Assembly (NCBI GenBank): GCA_002102555.1
Contig: MCFL01000002.1
Coordinates: forward strand, 434,001 to 498,000
DNA: 64,000 nt
Source of the DNA: Catenaria anguillulae PL171
Taxonomy: Eukaryota > Blastocladiomycota > Blastocladiomycetes > Blastocladiales > Catenariaceae
Direction of reading: 5' to 3'
In this document: in pieces, positions 22,956-35,015 of the stretch
Numbering within the stretch: position 1 is the stretch's first letter
How the letters are laid out: each line of letters starts with the position of its first letter
Translations under genes and position numbers: made by a program
The notes under the pieces: generated by a model
The model's database searches: none
What the model saw: the letters and a program-made list of their open reading frames with translations, nothing else
What the model was told of the DNA's origin: nothing

Positions 22956-25322
22956 CTAGGCGATGGCCCCAACAATGCGCACCTCCGCCGTCGCTCCCTC
23001 CACGTTCTCCGTCAAACTCAACCCGCTCTGCACACGCACTTTGGGTCCCATAAACTTGGAGAGAAACAGCTCGGCCTTTTGCCAATGGTCAATGCGATTG
23101 ACGGGCCGAGAAAAGCCATGACCCTCGTCCGGGTACAGCACATAGTACACGTTCCCACCGCGCTTGGCAATCGCCTCCACAATCTGCTCCGACTCTTGCT
23201 CAGCCACCCTCGGATCCATGCGACCCTGCGCAATCATGAGCGGGCGGACAATTTTTTCCACGTGGTTGAGCGGCGACACCTCTTCGAGCAGGTCCGAATC
23301 GTGCTCAGGGTGGCCCATGCGCGCGGGGAAGGTGGCCAGGAAACTGTCCCAGTGCGCGGGCGTCCTTGCCAAGAACGTCTTGAGGTTGCTCATTCCCACA
23401 ATGTCGATGGCGCACGTAAAGTATTCCGGAGTCAGAGTCACCCCAGCGAGCGCGCAGTACCCACCGTGCGAACCGCCAAAGATGGCAACATGCTCGCGGT
23501 CCACAATCTTGAGCTCCTTGGTCACATAGTCGACCGCATCCAAGAGATCCGTTTGCATGGCCTTGCCAAACTGCTTGAACCCAGCCGAGAGCACAGTCTT
23601 GGTGAATCCGGTCGACCCGCGGTAGTTGGGCTGCAGGACGAGGTAGTTGCGCGACGCCAGCCATTGCGTCCATGCCGAGTAGCCGTAGAAATTGCGGGTC
23701 CAAGGTCCGCCATGGGGAAGCAGAACGAGCGGGTAGGTCGAGTTGGCGTCAAAGTCGGGCGGATACGTGAGGTAGGCTTGCAGCTTGAGACCGTCGCGGG
23801 CAGTGTAGTTGATGGATTCCATGCGGCCGAGCTTGTACGCAGCGACCTTGGAGTTGGCCGAAAACAAGTACTCAAAGTGCGCCGCATCCGAATCACCGAC
23901 CGTCTCAGCGTCCACGGTTGGGCCAGTCTTGTGCGGATCCAAATGGTACAGGACATATGCGGGTGGCTTGTCGCCACGAACCACCTTGAGCGACCAAATA
24001 CGATCATCAATGTTATCGAAGTTAATCAGCTCCATGTCGGCGTCCTGGGTCTTGAGGTACTTGTTGACACGATCCATGTGCAACTTGAGCGACGGGTCAA
24101 TCGCGACCCACTGGTCACGGCCCGTGGTACAGCAACCAAACTGGGCCGTGTTCTTGGACGGATGCACTTTGACAGCGACAGCGTCCGTTTCGCCCTCCAA
24201 GAGAACCGTTTCGGTTTTCGTGACGGGATCCAGCTCCACAACAGCCACTACCTCACGGCCAACCGACGAACTGAGAAGCAAGCGGTCTTGGGGCGTCCAG
24301 GCAAGCGGCACCACATTGTCGAGTGACGTGCTTGTCATGATCGTATTCCACGCCCGCGAATCATGATTGGCCGACTCGGACAGTATCGACATGTCTCGCA
24401 CGGCAATGGAAAGGGACCCGTCGGTTTCAATCTTTGAGACGGCACGCACTTGGAGGTTGACATCAACAACGGCGTCTTCATTGTCGAGACGACAGCTGAG
24501 ACGCATCGATCAGGTTGAGGGCATGACATGGGAACATGAATCAGGAAGGATCCCGATCCACCCAAAAGCCACATCCATCTACATCCACTCACGCTCTCTG
24601 GCGGGAACTACGCAATATAGTCTATGTATTACCTGAATGTACTACTAGTAGCTATCAATTCAATCCCGTTTCAACATTCATACCTGTCAGGCATGGTCAA
24701 GTGCAAGTCGAGGGCACCCGTTTGCAGGTCGATGGTGTAGATATCAAAGCGGCGACGGTCTTGCTTGTTGAGAGCAATGACACCCGTGCGCGGATGCGAC
24801 TTGGATTCGATAAACCAGGTCTGGTTGAGGCTGAACGTGCCCACTCCGATACCTATGTATACGGCATAACAACGTTAGAGATTAGAGTTAGCGTGACTGA
24901 ACTGTGAAGCCGTATACGTAATGTCGAATTTGTAGCTACGTACCATCAAATGGAGTCAAATCTTTTTCAACGCCAGTTGCAACATCCACGGAATACATGT
25001 GATAGCCCTCATCGCCATTCTTGTCTTGCAAGAACACAATGGTCGACGAGTCGAGCGTCCATTTGTACGTGCGAATGTCGTGGGTGGCATGGTGGGTGAT
25101 TTGCTTGATGTCTTTACCGTTGCGCAAACGGAACTGGTCAAGCGGTTGGATAAAAACTTGCAAGTTCTTGGCCTCGTTGGGGGCGGGCGCGAGATACGAC
25201 AACCATTTGCCGTTTGGGGAGAGCTTGGGTACGGCCCGATCCGGATTCGTGAAGAAGTCGGCCACGGGAATGACCTGATCGTCGGTCGTCGCAGAGACGT
25301 GAGAGGTGTATTGGTTGCCCAT
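22956..25322 (-). CDS. S9-family serine peptidase (prolyl-oligopeptidase/acylaminoacyl-peptidase type)
   Basis: Serine hydrolase of about 695 aa. Exons 25322-24944, 24852-24684 and 24495-22956 with introns of 91 and 188 nt; joins read PFDG-GIGVGTF and MPD-SCRLDNE. The N-terminal ~400 residues form the beta-propeller, with repeats such as KLSPNGKWLSYLAP. The C-terminal alpha/beta-hydrolase domain carries the triad: Ser in GGSHGGYCAL, Asp in QGRMDPRV and His in PDEGHGF, with the oxyanion segment LLPHGGPW upstream. No signal peptide is visible, so cytosolic action is likely. The order and spacing suit the S9C branch that removes N-acylated amino acids or dipeptides from short peptides. Substrate preference cannot be fixed from the sequence. 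Confidence 0.9.
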
Positions 25323-26218
25323 TGCTGAGTTGGGGTGGAGGAGGATCGTGCGATGTATTCGAAAGAAGCCGAGGGATGGAATTGCTGACTTGATTGGATG
25401 TGTGACAAAGCCAGATTGGGGGGACGGTGCTGCCTCTTTATGCCTACTGGAAAATGAACCCAATTTACTCGCTGGACAGACAGTGCACCCGACAGATGGC
25501 AGAGTCGGTCAGGCGTGTACAGCTTGACCACACTCGACATGTATGATTTGGTGAACATATGAAACCAGAGCCAGGACTTGCTTCCTGCTCGATTGAGTCG
25601 GATCAGTAGTTGCCGCCATGCTTCGTGAATCATCTCGATTGTGCAAGAATGAGATGGAATGGCAGAGATGGTGCTGCACTTCCTTGAGTTCACCACTTGG
25701 AGAGGAGGTTGATCGTCAAGTGAGACATCCGTGAATGATCCATGACAGTCCTTCATCCTGTTACGGATGTAAACAGAAACAGTCCAATCGCGTGCGTCCC
25801 TTCTCCTGTTCTTCATGAGCAAAATCAATATTCATTTGTATATGTATGAACCGAGTCGACCAGAACTCACAATCCCACCTTGATGCTCAACCAAATTGAT
25901 CCGCTCGCTCGCATCCGCCGCCAGTGACGACCAACAGACGGTGGTGAAGAAACAATTCAAACTTGGTCCAACTCGGAAATCGTACCCCAAGAAGTTATGG
26001 AAAGATATGCAGCATCATAAAAGGATAATGAAAGGAATACTGACATGACGGCAACAGGACTACTATGGTGGCGACATCCATAGTCCATGCATAGAGCACA
26101 AAACGGCATGTGCTGAGCGGAAGAACGCAAATCAAACACAAACGAGAAGCTGGCACAAGTGTCCCGGCACGACATGCTGGGGCTATGCTGGGTATGATCA
26201 TTTCCATTGAACGGTAGC
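25323..26218. other. intergenic region
   Basis: 896 bases between two minus-strand genes: the promoter of the peptidase gene at the left, the 3' flank of the NTF2/Jupiter gene at the right. No exon, RNA gene or repeat was recognised. Confidence 0.5.
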
Positions 26219-28410
26219 TCAACCAAGGCGAAGCGTGGAGTGACCGCCGGGTCCCTGGCGCCTGATGACGGGAAACACATCACAGGCAACCACGTCAACA
26301 ACAGATTCCCGTGCCAAAAAGACGAAACTCATGAGAACAACGTACTTTGACGACACAGGACGCTTATCACTCGCTACAGGCACGGACGCAGTTGCCCCCC
26401 ACGTCGGCACCGAAGGCGGCATTCCCATGACCCCACCATCGTCGCCCAACTTGACCTGCGACTTTGTCATGCCATGCTCGGCATACGATCTGCGAGCAGG
26501 CGACACGGGTTGCTTGTCCGCATCCTCAACGGAGCCAAACACATTCGACTTGAGGTGCGGCTTTGCAGACTTTGGCGACTGCGATTGTGCCTGTGTCTGA
26601 GCTGCCACGTCTCCCGACCCAAACGTAATGTGACTCTCCATGTACTGCCGCTTGATCGGCGTCCTCACCGGCTTCTGTTCCTCCTGCGGCGCTCCCGTCC
26701 CAAACACATCGTGTCCAACCAAATCAGGCTTGGCCTTCCTCATTGGCCCCTTCGCATCCTTGTCCAAGGTCGTCTCCATAATCGGCCGTGGTGCCCGCTT
26801 GGGACTCGCGGCCCTGGCGCGCTGCTCTTCTTCCTCAAGCGACGTGGCCTGCATGGCCGGATTCGGCTTCTTGTTCTTTCCGGGAATCCACTGAGCTTCG
26901 GCTTCCGGGTTGCCGAGCGTTGCCTGGAAATGCGGATCGGGCTTGACGACGGGCGCGGGCAGCGGCGCGTCGAGCGTGGTGGCCATGTGCGCAGGCGGCT
27001 TGCCGGACCCAGGGTGCGTCTTGATGTACAACTCCTCCTCGGAGCGCGTGTTCTCAGGCGGCGCCAAGCCCGCATTGAAGTGCGATTGCAAGTGGCGCGG
27101 GACGCTGCGGCCACGCGACGCCGACGTCTCCGAATCGTCCGTGTCAGTTGATAGCGACCCGGCGAGTACCTTGTCAAGCGTGGACTCGAGATGCTTTGGG
27201 ACCACGCCATGCTTCTTGTTCTTGTGATGCATGGCAAACACGTCGCCATCGTCATCCTGGTCGTCGGCGCTGCCGCTACCGCTGCCAAACACGACATTGG
27301 ACACGTGCGATGTGTGCCGCTGCGGGTCGTGCACGTTGGGCCGCACCAAGTCACCCGTGAGCGGATCGTACAGGCCATCGACAAGCTTGCTGGACGATTT
27401 CGGGCCCGCCGAGGGCGACCGCGAACGGTCCCTTGACACAGATTGGGCTTGTTCGGCGCCCGACCCGATGATGGCCAAGTGTGTCTCGTACTTTTTTGGA
27501 TTGGTCTTCATTCCCGAAAAGGCATTCTTGGGAAGCTCGACCGCGTCAAAGATGTGCGAGTGCTTTGCGGTTTCCGAGGCGCCCGGCACGAGGCGGATAC
27601 CGTGTTTCACAGGCAAAGGAGTCGACGTGCCGGAGAGGAGGCTGCTCATGGAGTCGTTGGACGTGTTTTTCGACATGGGCTGCGTGTCTTCGAGACGCAG
27701 TGCAAAGATGTTGAATGGGAGGTCACGCTCGCCAGAGAGGAGCTTGTCGTGCGGGGTGCCCAAGGCCGGGAGCAGATAGTTTGCGTGAAAGCCATAGGTG
27801 GAGGGGTTGCCAGCGGCTTGGATGAGACCGAGTTGTTTGAGGACCGAAGCTTGGTCCTGTTCCCAGATATACAAGTCATGTCAGAGGTGATTCCGACGTG
27901 GATGCATTTGCAGAGCTCGAGGTAGAAACGCACCCAGTACACACGCTTGGATAAGAGCACACCCTGCTCGGCGGCCACGTTGACCACCGTCACCACCACG
28001 ACCGTCGCCACCTTCCGCTCTCCAGGCTCGTTCAATTTGACACCCGGCACAATCCACTGCATCTGATCTTCGCGGCCCTCATGCAAATGCACATCGTACA
28101 TGGCCTCCTCCACGATGGACGTGGGCGAGTAGTGCGTCTGCAGCACTTGCTTCTTGACAAAGTACCCATTGGTCTCTGCGGCCCACATATACTTGCGGTA
28201 GAACCGCTTGTACTCGTCAACGGATTGCGCACCGGCACACGTTGGCAGCATAAGCAGGGAAAAGTCCTTGTCAAGGATGGACGTGTCGGCCGGATCCTGC
28301 GTGTGGTGCGACCACAGGCGCCGGGCGGCGGTACTGGAGTTGAGGGATGGGTCCGACATGGTGAGGACAGAGATTTGCTCACAGTCTGTATCGGTACTTG
28401 TGAGATCCAT
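26219..28410 (-). CDS. NTF2-like (SnoaL/Pep2-type) domain fused to Jupiter/HN1-like repeats
   Basis: Protein of about 676 aa. Exons 28410-27934, 27856-26346 and 26261-26219; introns of 77 and 84 nt in frame. Residues ~20-190 form an NTF2-like fold of the fungal Pep2 type: YKRFYRKYMWAA, then the strand-rich MQWIVPGVKLNEPGERK and, across the first splice, RVYW-DQASVLKQLGLI. From about residue 240 the protein is polar and repetitive, with short motifs spaced 20-60 residues apart: SNVVFGSGSG, ESTLDKVLAG, QSHFNAG, ATTLDAP, QATLGNP, METTLDKD, ESHITFGSG, KSNVFGS. The last splice creates the C terminus KRQGPGGHSTLRLG, resembling the PPGGKSSLVLG end of animal HN1/Jupiter microtubule-associated proteins. 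Function unknown; the start could also be the Met at 28359. Confidence 0.72.
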
Positions 28411-28652
28411 GGATGCACCTGTGGGTCGTTGTGAGAGAAATTGGATGAGTTGACCATGGGAAGTGTACGCAACCTCGCGCGTCACATTGCAAAAACTCTC
28501 TTCAATCCATCGCCAGGAAGCTTAATTGCTTGAGGAAAATGAAAGTCGTATATGTACATGAATACCAGGACATCTACGAATCCGTGCTCAATATACATGG
28601 CCAACAAGCATCTCACGGCAAGTCCTCATCATCTCATTGTCGCCTCACTCCC

Positions 28653-30429
28653 TCAAACACTCTTCATCAACTCCCGCACGCCTACCTGCATTTGCTTCAT
28701 CAACTCGTAAGCTTGATACTTTGCCTCAAACAAACGCTGCACCTTGTCGTCTTCACTCGGCAGCACCTCCCGACCCGGCCGCGTCATTCTTGACATGGCC
28801 TCCCACACCCCGCCGGCACCCGAGGCCGAGGCCGCGGCCGCCGCACCCACCACGGCCGCACCGAGCACCACGCTCGCCTCGGGATACCGCGGCAACACCA
28901 CGGGCACACGCAGCGCGTCGGCCAACACGCGCACAAAAACGGCATTGTGGACTAGCCCGCCCGACAGGCACACGCGCTGGAGCGCATATTGGCCTTGCTC
29001 GCGTGCCGTCTCGACAATGTCCCTGGTTTGCAGGGCGAGCGCGTGGACAGTGGCCAAGTAAAGGATGGCGAGCGAGTCGACGGACGTGTCGAGCGTGAGC
29101 CCGTGGATGGTACCCCGGAAGGTCGGGTCAGAGATGGGCGACCGGTTGCCGTGAAAGTCGGGGTACACGTGGACAGAGGCGGCGAGGTGGTCAATCGAGG
29201 GGACTTTGTTGTTTTCCGCAAGCCGGGCCAGGTGGGCATTGAGGTATTGGTAAATGTGTTGGGTGGTAGCTTGTGCGTTAGAAAGAGCCAGAGAATATGC
29301 AGGGTGCGTTTCAACGATGTGATCAAGCTGAGATTCAACGAGTGAGCCTTGCCAACATCTAGTACGGGAGGGAGAGTGACATGGATGACGTACAAGCTTG
29401 CCACATGCGCTCTGCCCGGCCTCCATGGCATACGACCCAGGTAACACAACTCCCTCGTACGGTCCCCACACGCCCTTGACCAGCTTTGGATGTTGGTTGA
29501 GTGCAATGTGGCACGCCGACGTGCCTGAAATGAGCGCCAAGTTGTCCGTCACTGGGCCACCTGGGTGCGCCAGAGTAGCAACTGCGCCAGCGTGTGCATC
29601 AATCATGGACACGCCCACAACCACCTTTGTGTGCAGGCCCAATTCACGAGCAGCAGCGGCCGTCAAAGTGCCCACCGCCTCGCCAATCTGGCGTACACGC
29701 CCGCCACCGAGCAGCCGGTCGTTGATGGACGGGATCTTGAGGCCGATCTGATCGAAAAAAGTCTGCTTGAAACCCAGGCTCGCGCACCTTGCCCGGTTGC
29801 AACCACGATGCCGATTGCTCGGGGACATACGTCCATTTGCATACGAGCGAGCACATGGACCGATCAAGCTTGCCCGATGCACGCCAGGTCAGGAAATCGG
29901 GCAGGTCGAACCAGTGGCGAGTCCGTTGAAAAGCGTCGGGCATGTGTGTTTGAAGCCACAGCAGCTTGGGCACTTGCATTTCAACCGACAGGGCGCCGCC
30001 CGTGAGTTGAAGGACCGGGTGGCCAGTTGCATTGATGCGCGCAGTTTCAGCCACGGCCCTGTGGTCCATCCACATGACAATGTCCCATGTGCACCCCTCG
30101 GTGTTGCTGTCGGGTTGGGCCGTTGGAGACACGGACACGGGCGCAAAGGTGTCGTCAAGGGCAACAAGCGAGCACGTGGCATCGAATCCGATACTGACGA
30201 CATGCTGTGGGTCAATGGCCGAGTCGGCAAGCGCTTGCTTGACGGCGGAACAGCATTGGCGCCAAATGTCGGCCGAGGATTGCTCAAAAAGGTCGGCGGC
30301 GGGTGAGTGGATCTGGATGGCGCAGGTTGCAGAGGCAAGGATGGTGCCCGCTGCGTCGGTGATGGCGGCGCGGGCGGACGAGGTGCCGACGTCGACGCCG
30401 ATAAAGTACTGCGGCGAGTGCGAATCCAT
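28653..30429 (-). CDS. FGGY-family carbohydrate kinase (one-base frame break)
   Basis: Sugar kinase of about 560 aa, related to human FGGY and yeast YDR109C, which phosphorylate ribulose or similar pentuloses. The N-terminal ATPase lobe begins with YFIGVDVGTSSARAAI (phosphate-1 motif) and has CTWDIVMWMDHRA and CSLVCKWTY. The C-terminal lobe has VSMIDAHAGAVATL, GTSACHIAL, YPDFHGNRSPISD and CLSGGLVHN. An intron of 66 nt (29328-29393) joins GKL to LDHIVETHPAY. Near 29770 the frame shifts by one base: the upstream frame reads PGF and the downstream one KQTFFDQIGL, the family order. I take it as a homopolymer miscall (GGGTTT), not a stop of function. A 22-nt GT-AG intron would also repair it but is implausibly short. 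It is divergent from cofactor D, 171 bases away. Confidence 0.83.
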
Positions 30430-30600
30430 TGTTTCTGTGGTGACTGTCTGCATGTCGTGCATCATGTGCCCGCCGCAGCTCGCTGGCCTTGACGGCATGA
30501 GCGCGGTGCTGCCGCGGATCACATCGGACAGGCTGTGCCAGTGCCACACCGTATTGCAAGAGATGTACTCCATGAAATCATTCCTGCCAACGCACACACC
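30430..30600. promoter_or_regulatory. short divergent promoter region
   Basis: 171 bases separate the start codons of the FGGY kinase (minus) and cofactor D (plus). Both genes must be driven from this stretch or from overlapping sequence. In-frame Met codons at about 30453 could extend the kinase N terminus and shorten it further. Confidence 0.5.
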
Positions 30601-33600
30601 ATGAATCACCCCGGCTTTGACCTGGACGCGGCCATCGCCGCCGATGCTGCCGCGTACGCCGCAAACCATCCCGACAAGGCTGCAGCCCATGCTGCTGACA
30701 ACCCTGACGCAGATGGCGCGGGCGGTGCGGGCGCCATTGCCGGCATGCAGTACACCTACTTTGAAGAGGCTGACCAAGTTCTGCAGGCCTCAACGACAAC
30801 CTCCGCCTCGAGGCCCAGCTCATCGACGCAGCGCAAACGCAAACGCCAAACGACTTGTCCAACCAAGTGCACCAGCAAATGTACCTGGCCTACCTTCCAC
30901 TCAACACAATCATTGCAAAGTACCAAGCGCAGCCGCAGCTCATGGACTCGCACCTCACGCTGCTCATCTCCCCGATCATGCACTTTATCCGCACTCGCCA
31001 TTTCAATCAACCAACCCCGCCCTCATCTCGCCGCCAATGTACGACTTTCTCGTCAACCTGGCCAATGCGCGCGGGCCCAAATACATTGTCAAGTTCTTTT
31101 CACACGAAGTGTCGGACCTCGAGGGCCTGCTGGCCTTGCTCGCGCAAGTCGACCGCACGCAGCCGCACTTTTGGCCCGTGCGATACATTTTGCTCTTGTG
31201 GATGTCGTTTGTGACCATGCTTCCGTTTCAAATCACGCGCTTGGGCATTGGATCCGGTGCGCAAGCGATGGTGGTGGCGGCGGCATTGTACAACGGCTGC
31301 TGGATGCTGGTAAGGCGTTTTTGGGGCACACGGGCAAAGAGCGCGATGCGGCCGCCATGCTGGTCGGCAGGCTCGTGTCAAGGGTGGACGTGGCACATGA
31401 AGAGGTGCCCAAGCTCATGGAGTGGGCGGATCAGACATTGGATGCGAGCCCAAATGTGTTTTCGGTGCGTTGCCCGCATGCTCATGCTCCACTTTCCCTT
31501 CCCGCCGGCCATTGCAACAAGCGACTAAGCCATGGCAGGCGTTCATTTAGGCAACCGGCGTGCTGCAAACGCTTTGCGCCGTCCTCAAATTCACAGACCG
31601 TGCCCTTCTCCTGCCTCACACCTCGCTCCTCATCTCGTTTCTGCGCTTCATTGATGCGCCATTCATCCAGCGCAACACACTCTTGCGCAAACTGCTCGTG
31701 AAATACGCCACAAGGGTAGCGCTCGTCATGCTTCGCAACAGGGTGCCGACGTGGCGGTACGACCGCGGGTCCCGGTCATTGCAAGCCAACATCTTGCGCA
31801 CGGGGGCAACAGATGCGTCCACGACCAATGCGGGCAATACTGTCGAGCAGCAGCAACTCCAAGTCGAGGAGCTCGTACCGGAATCCACCGAACTCATTGT
31901 CGACGTGCTGCTCAATGGGCTGCGCGACAAGGACACGATCGTGCGGTGGTCGGCCGCCAAGGGCGTTGGCCGGCTCACCTCGCGCCTCCCTCACGTGCTG
32001 GCCCAGGACGTGATTGACGCGATCCTCGACCTCTTCAACGAAAACGTGCTGCCCGACGCACGCAAACCCTCCGGTGTGTCCATCGAGGGCGTTTCTGAAC
32101 ACACATGGCACGGGGCATGCTTGTCGGTGGCCGAACTGGCACGCCGCGGCTTGCTCTTGCCTGCGTCGTTGCCCTCAGCCATCACCTGGGTGTCGCTCGC
32201 ACTCACGTTTGACCACCGCCGCGGCGCACACTCGGTGGGCGCAAGCGTTCGCGATGCGGCTTGTTATGTGTGCTGGGCGTTTGCACGCGCATATGCGCCG
32301 GGCGTGATGCGACCGTATGTGCATTTGCTTGCGCCCATGCTGGTCACGGCGGCGTTGTACGACCGCGAGATTCATGTGCGGCGAGCGGCAAGTGCTGCGT
32401 TTCAGGAAAATGTAGGACGCCAGGGCATTTTCCCGCATGGCATCGACATTGTGACTGCTGCCGATTTCTTTACCGTGGGCAATCGGCACACGGCGTACTT
32501 GGTGGCGGCAAGGACGGTGGTTGGGTTCGATGAGTACCACGAGTGTTGCGTCGAGTATCTCATGACCAATTGCGTGGCGCATTGGGATGTGAATGTGAGG
32601 CGAGTGGCGGCAGAGGGCGTCGGGTGGTCGTGGAGGTGAGGCCCGCGGTAGTGGAGGGTTGGTGGATCGATTGGTACATTCATCTCAGTTATTGCATGCA
32701 ACCTGACTCCTTTCTCGATACTCACACGTTCACGCTAGATTCCGCACATCACCTCATCCGACCTATTCCCGCGCCACGGCTCCATCCTCACCCTGGCCTC
32801 GATCCTCCACGCGCACCCAGCTGCACTCTCACCCACCTTACAATCGCGACTCGAGCGCGCCCTGCGCGCCATCAAGCCCACGTACCTCTCCGGTTTTGGT
32901 CCGAGCTCATGCGCGAAGCCATTTTACGCCTGGGCCACGTTGCATGCTCAACCCCAACCGCCTCGCCTCTGTCCCCAGGCCTGGTGGCTTATTTCACGGG
33001 CATACTGGAATCGTCGCTCGAGCGCAAAGAGCCAAGCATGCACTCTGCTGCGCGCGACGCGGCCGCCGCCATTGTGTCGCGTGTTGACCCGCGGTGGTGC
33101 TGCCGAAACTGGTGGCCAAGTGGGTGGGCAAGACGCGCGGCACAAGGGATGTGGCCGAGCTCAATGCACGCCGCGGGTATTCGCTTGCCCTTGGTGCGCT
33201 CGACATGTTGAGTGTGGATGTGGCGGCCAATGTGTTGGATGCCGTGGTCAAGCATGTGGCAACGGCAAGTGGCAAGGTGCTGGCGGACGCAGAGGCAAAA
33301 AAGAATGCAGTGCAAAGTGTGGCGAGCTTGTTGCGCGATACGGCGCTAGCGTGCAGAAGCGTGCGCAGGGCGGGAGCGGTGATGCCGAGGACAATGTGGT
33401 GGGTGCGGCGGTGGGCATGTTGGTGGATGCGCTAGACGATTACACGACAACAACGCATGGAGACGTTGGGTCGTGGGTTCGGATCGCTGGCATGCTTGCA
33501 CTAGCCCAAGTGATTGAAGCGCCAGGCGTGCACGTGGGATCCTGGCGTCATCAACGCGGCCGTTGCTGGATGTGTGCACCAGGCGTGTCCAAGATTGATC

Positions 33601-34564
33601 GTGTCCGCGAGGTGGCTGGCAGCGTGCTGCGCGCATTTTACAAGTGCCGCCCAGAGCAGTGATCGAGGATGCGGATGCGGTCGCCCATGTGTAGCGCGCG
33701 TGAAACCGGTGGATTGGGTCAATGCGCCCGACGTGTTCCCGGTGCTTGCCCCACTGCTCAAGCTGCCGGCGTACCGCGAACCCTGCTGACCGGGTTCATC
33801 TTGTGCATGGGTGGGTTGACGGATTCGCTTGTCAAGAGCGCAAGTCAGGTATTGATGGATGCAATCGAGGCCATGGAGCAAGATGAGCTGGCCGCGTTTG
33901 CAGAGGCGCGGTGGTTGGCGTGCTGGGCAAGTATCGGAAAAAGGATCGGTGACGTGCCTGCATTGAATGCGCTAGATATCTTGTATGCGAATCAGGCGCT
34001 CATGTTTGTTGAGGAGGACGTACACGAGCGCTTACTGGTGGCGGTCAGGGAGGAGACTGAGTATGTGCGCAAGAATGTGGTCAAGATCTTGACCGGGTTC
34101 AAAGTGTACGGTTTGCCACGTTGCACTTGTCTTGTCTGGGCTCTGGCTATGTACTTGCTGACTCGTCTTGTGATGCTTTGTAGTAGGCGGACTGGCGGGT
34201 GTGGCATCCACACGCCATTGGGCCATGCGATACCTGTGTCATCAGCTCACGCAGGGTACCCCGGGTGCGCAAGGGCGCCGCCGAATCCATGATTGCCAGC
34301 GTCTCGATTTACGCTCAATATGCGAGGAGGAGGGCAACCCGTGGAGAGCAAACAATTGGAGGACATGCTCGAGATATTGACAACGGTGGATTGGTACGCT
34401 TGCTTCTGTGTCGTCTGGCCTGTCCACTGCGCTAATCTGTCGAGAGCTACAGGACGACCCCATTCCCGAGCTCAAGAGGCACAACCAAGCTGATGGACCA
34501 GTTTGGGGGTCGCCAGGGTGAGGTGCCTGGAGGACCGCTGCCAGATGCCCAAGAGGAGGCCTAG
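30601..34564 (+). CDS. TBCD: tubulin-specific chaperone D (cofactor D), several one-base frame breaks
   Basis: HEAT-repeat chaperone that assembles alpha/beta-tubulin with cofactors C and E; about 1,150-1,200 aa expected. Landmarks along the gene: KYQAQPQLMDSHL, KFFSHEVSDLEGLL, RYILLLWMSF, DTIVRWSAAKGVGRL, SVGASVRDAACYVCWAFARAY, RRAASAAFQENVGRQG, FPHGIDIVTAADFF, THGDVGSWVR and GFILCMGGLTDS. Clear introns include 30728-30789 (62 nt, CTGAC branch, TTCTGCAG end), one ending at 32738, one near 34116-34183 and one splitting VDW before the last exon. Other changes of frame lack any GT donor or AG acceptor: about 31000, 31275, 32895, 33360 and 33782. At 32895 an extra G in TTGG/TCC, and at 33782 an extra T, restore the family motif. 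Sequencing error is the simplest reading; exon limits are approximate. Confidence 0.82.
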
Positions 34565-35015
34565 CGAAGGGTTTCTGGAATAAGGCTCTCGAAGCCATGA
34601 CGAAGCCAGTGAGTGTGTGCGGAACAAAATGCAATGCAGGAGCGCCATCATAACACCACATCATCATCACATGCACAAAAAAACTCGTGCTCAACAAAAT
34701 GAACGATCATCGGATCGATCTGACTCTGAGTGGAAATTCCCATGCATTCGCCGTATGTCGCCAAAGAGTGCCGGAGCCGATGCACTGCTACCACCGTATG
34801 CGAATTTAATACAACATCGACTGGCTGATCGATATCCCCTAGCCTTTCCTTCCGTCCCTGGCCCCCTCCGCCCTCCGCCCGCATCCCACACTCCGAGTCC
34901 GAGTCACACCGCTGAGTCGCTGACCCACTCGCCACTCACACTCCCTGGTGACCGCAACTGTAAACCGTACCTACCCGTAACTGTCCCACCCTGTATCCGT
35001 ATTCATAGCACACAG
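34565..35015. other. intergenic region
   Basis: 451 bases between two plus-strand genes, with a CA/CAT-rich segment near 34650-34680. No gene recognised; it should hold the promoter of the GH5 gene. Confidence 0.5.

Noticed and set aside
23079-24326. Open frame of 415 codons on the plus strand
   Set aside because: Exactly antisense to the S9 peptidase exon; no domain; a shadow of codon bias in the real gene.
29771-29792. A 22-nt GT-AG intron that would repair the FGGY kinase frame
   Set aside because: Far shorter than every other intron here (60 nt or more), no room for a branch point, and the exon reading PGF-KQTFFDQIGL fits the family better with a single-base error.
30728-30789. Coding segment FEEADQVL in cofactor D
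   Set aside because: It lies inside a good intron (gtgcgg donor, CTGAC, TTCTGCAG) whose removal restores frame to GGLNDNLRLEAQL.
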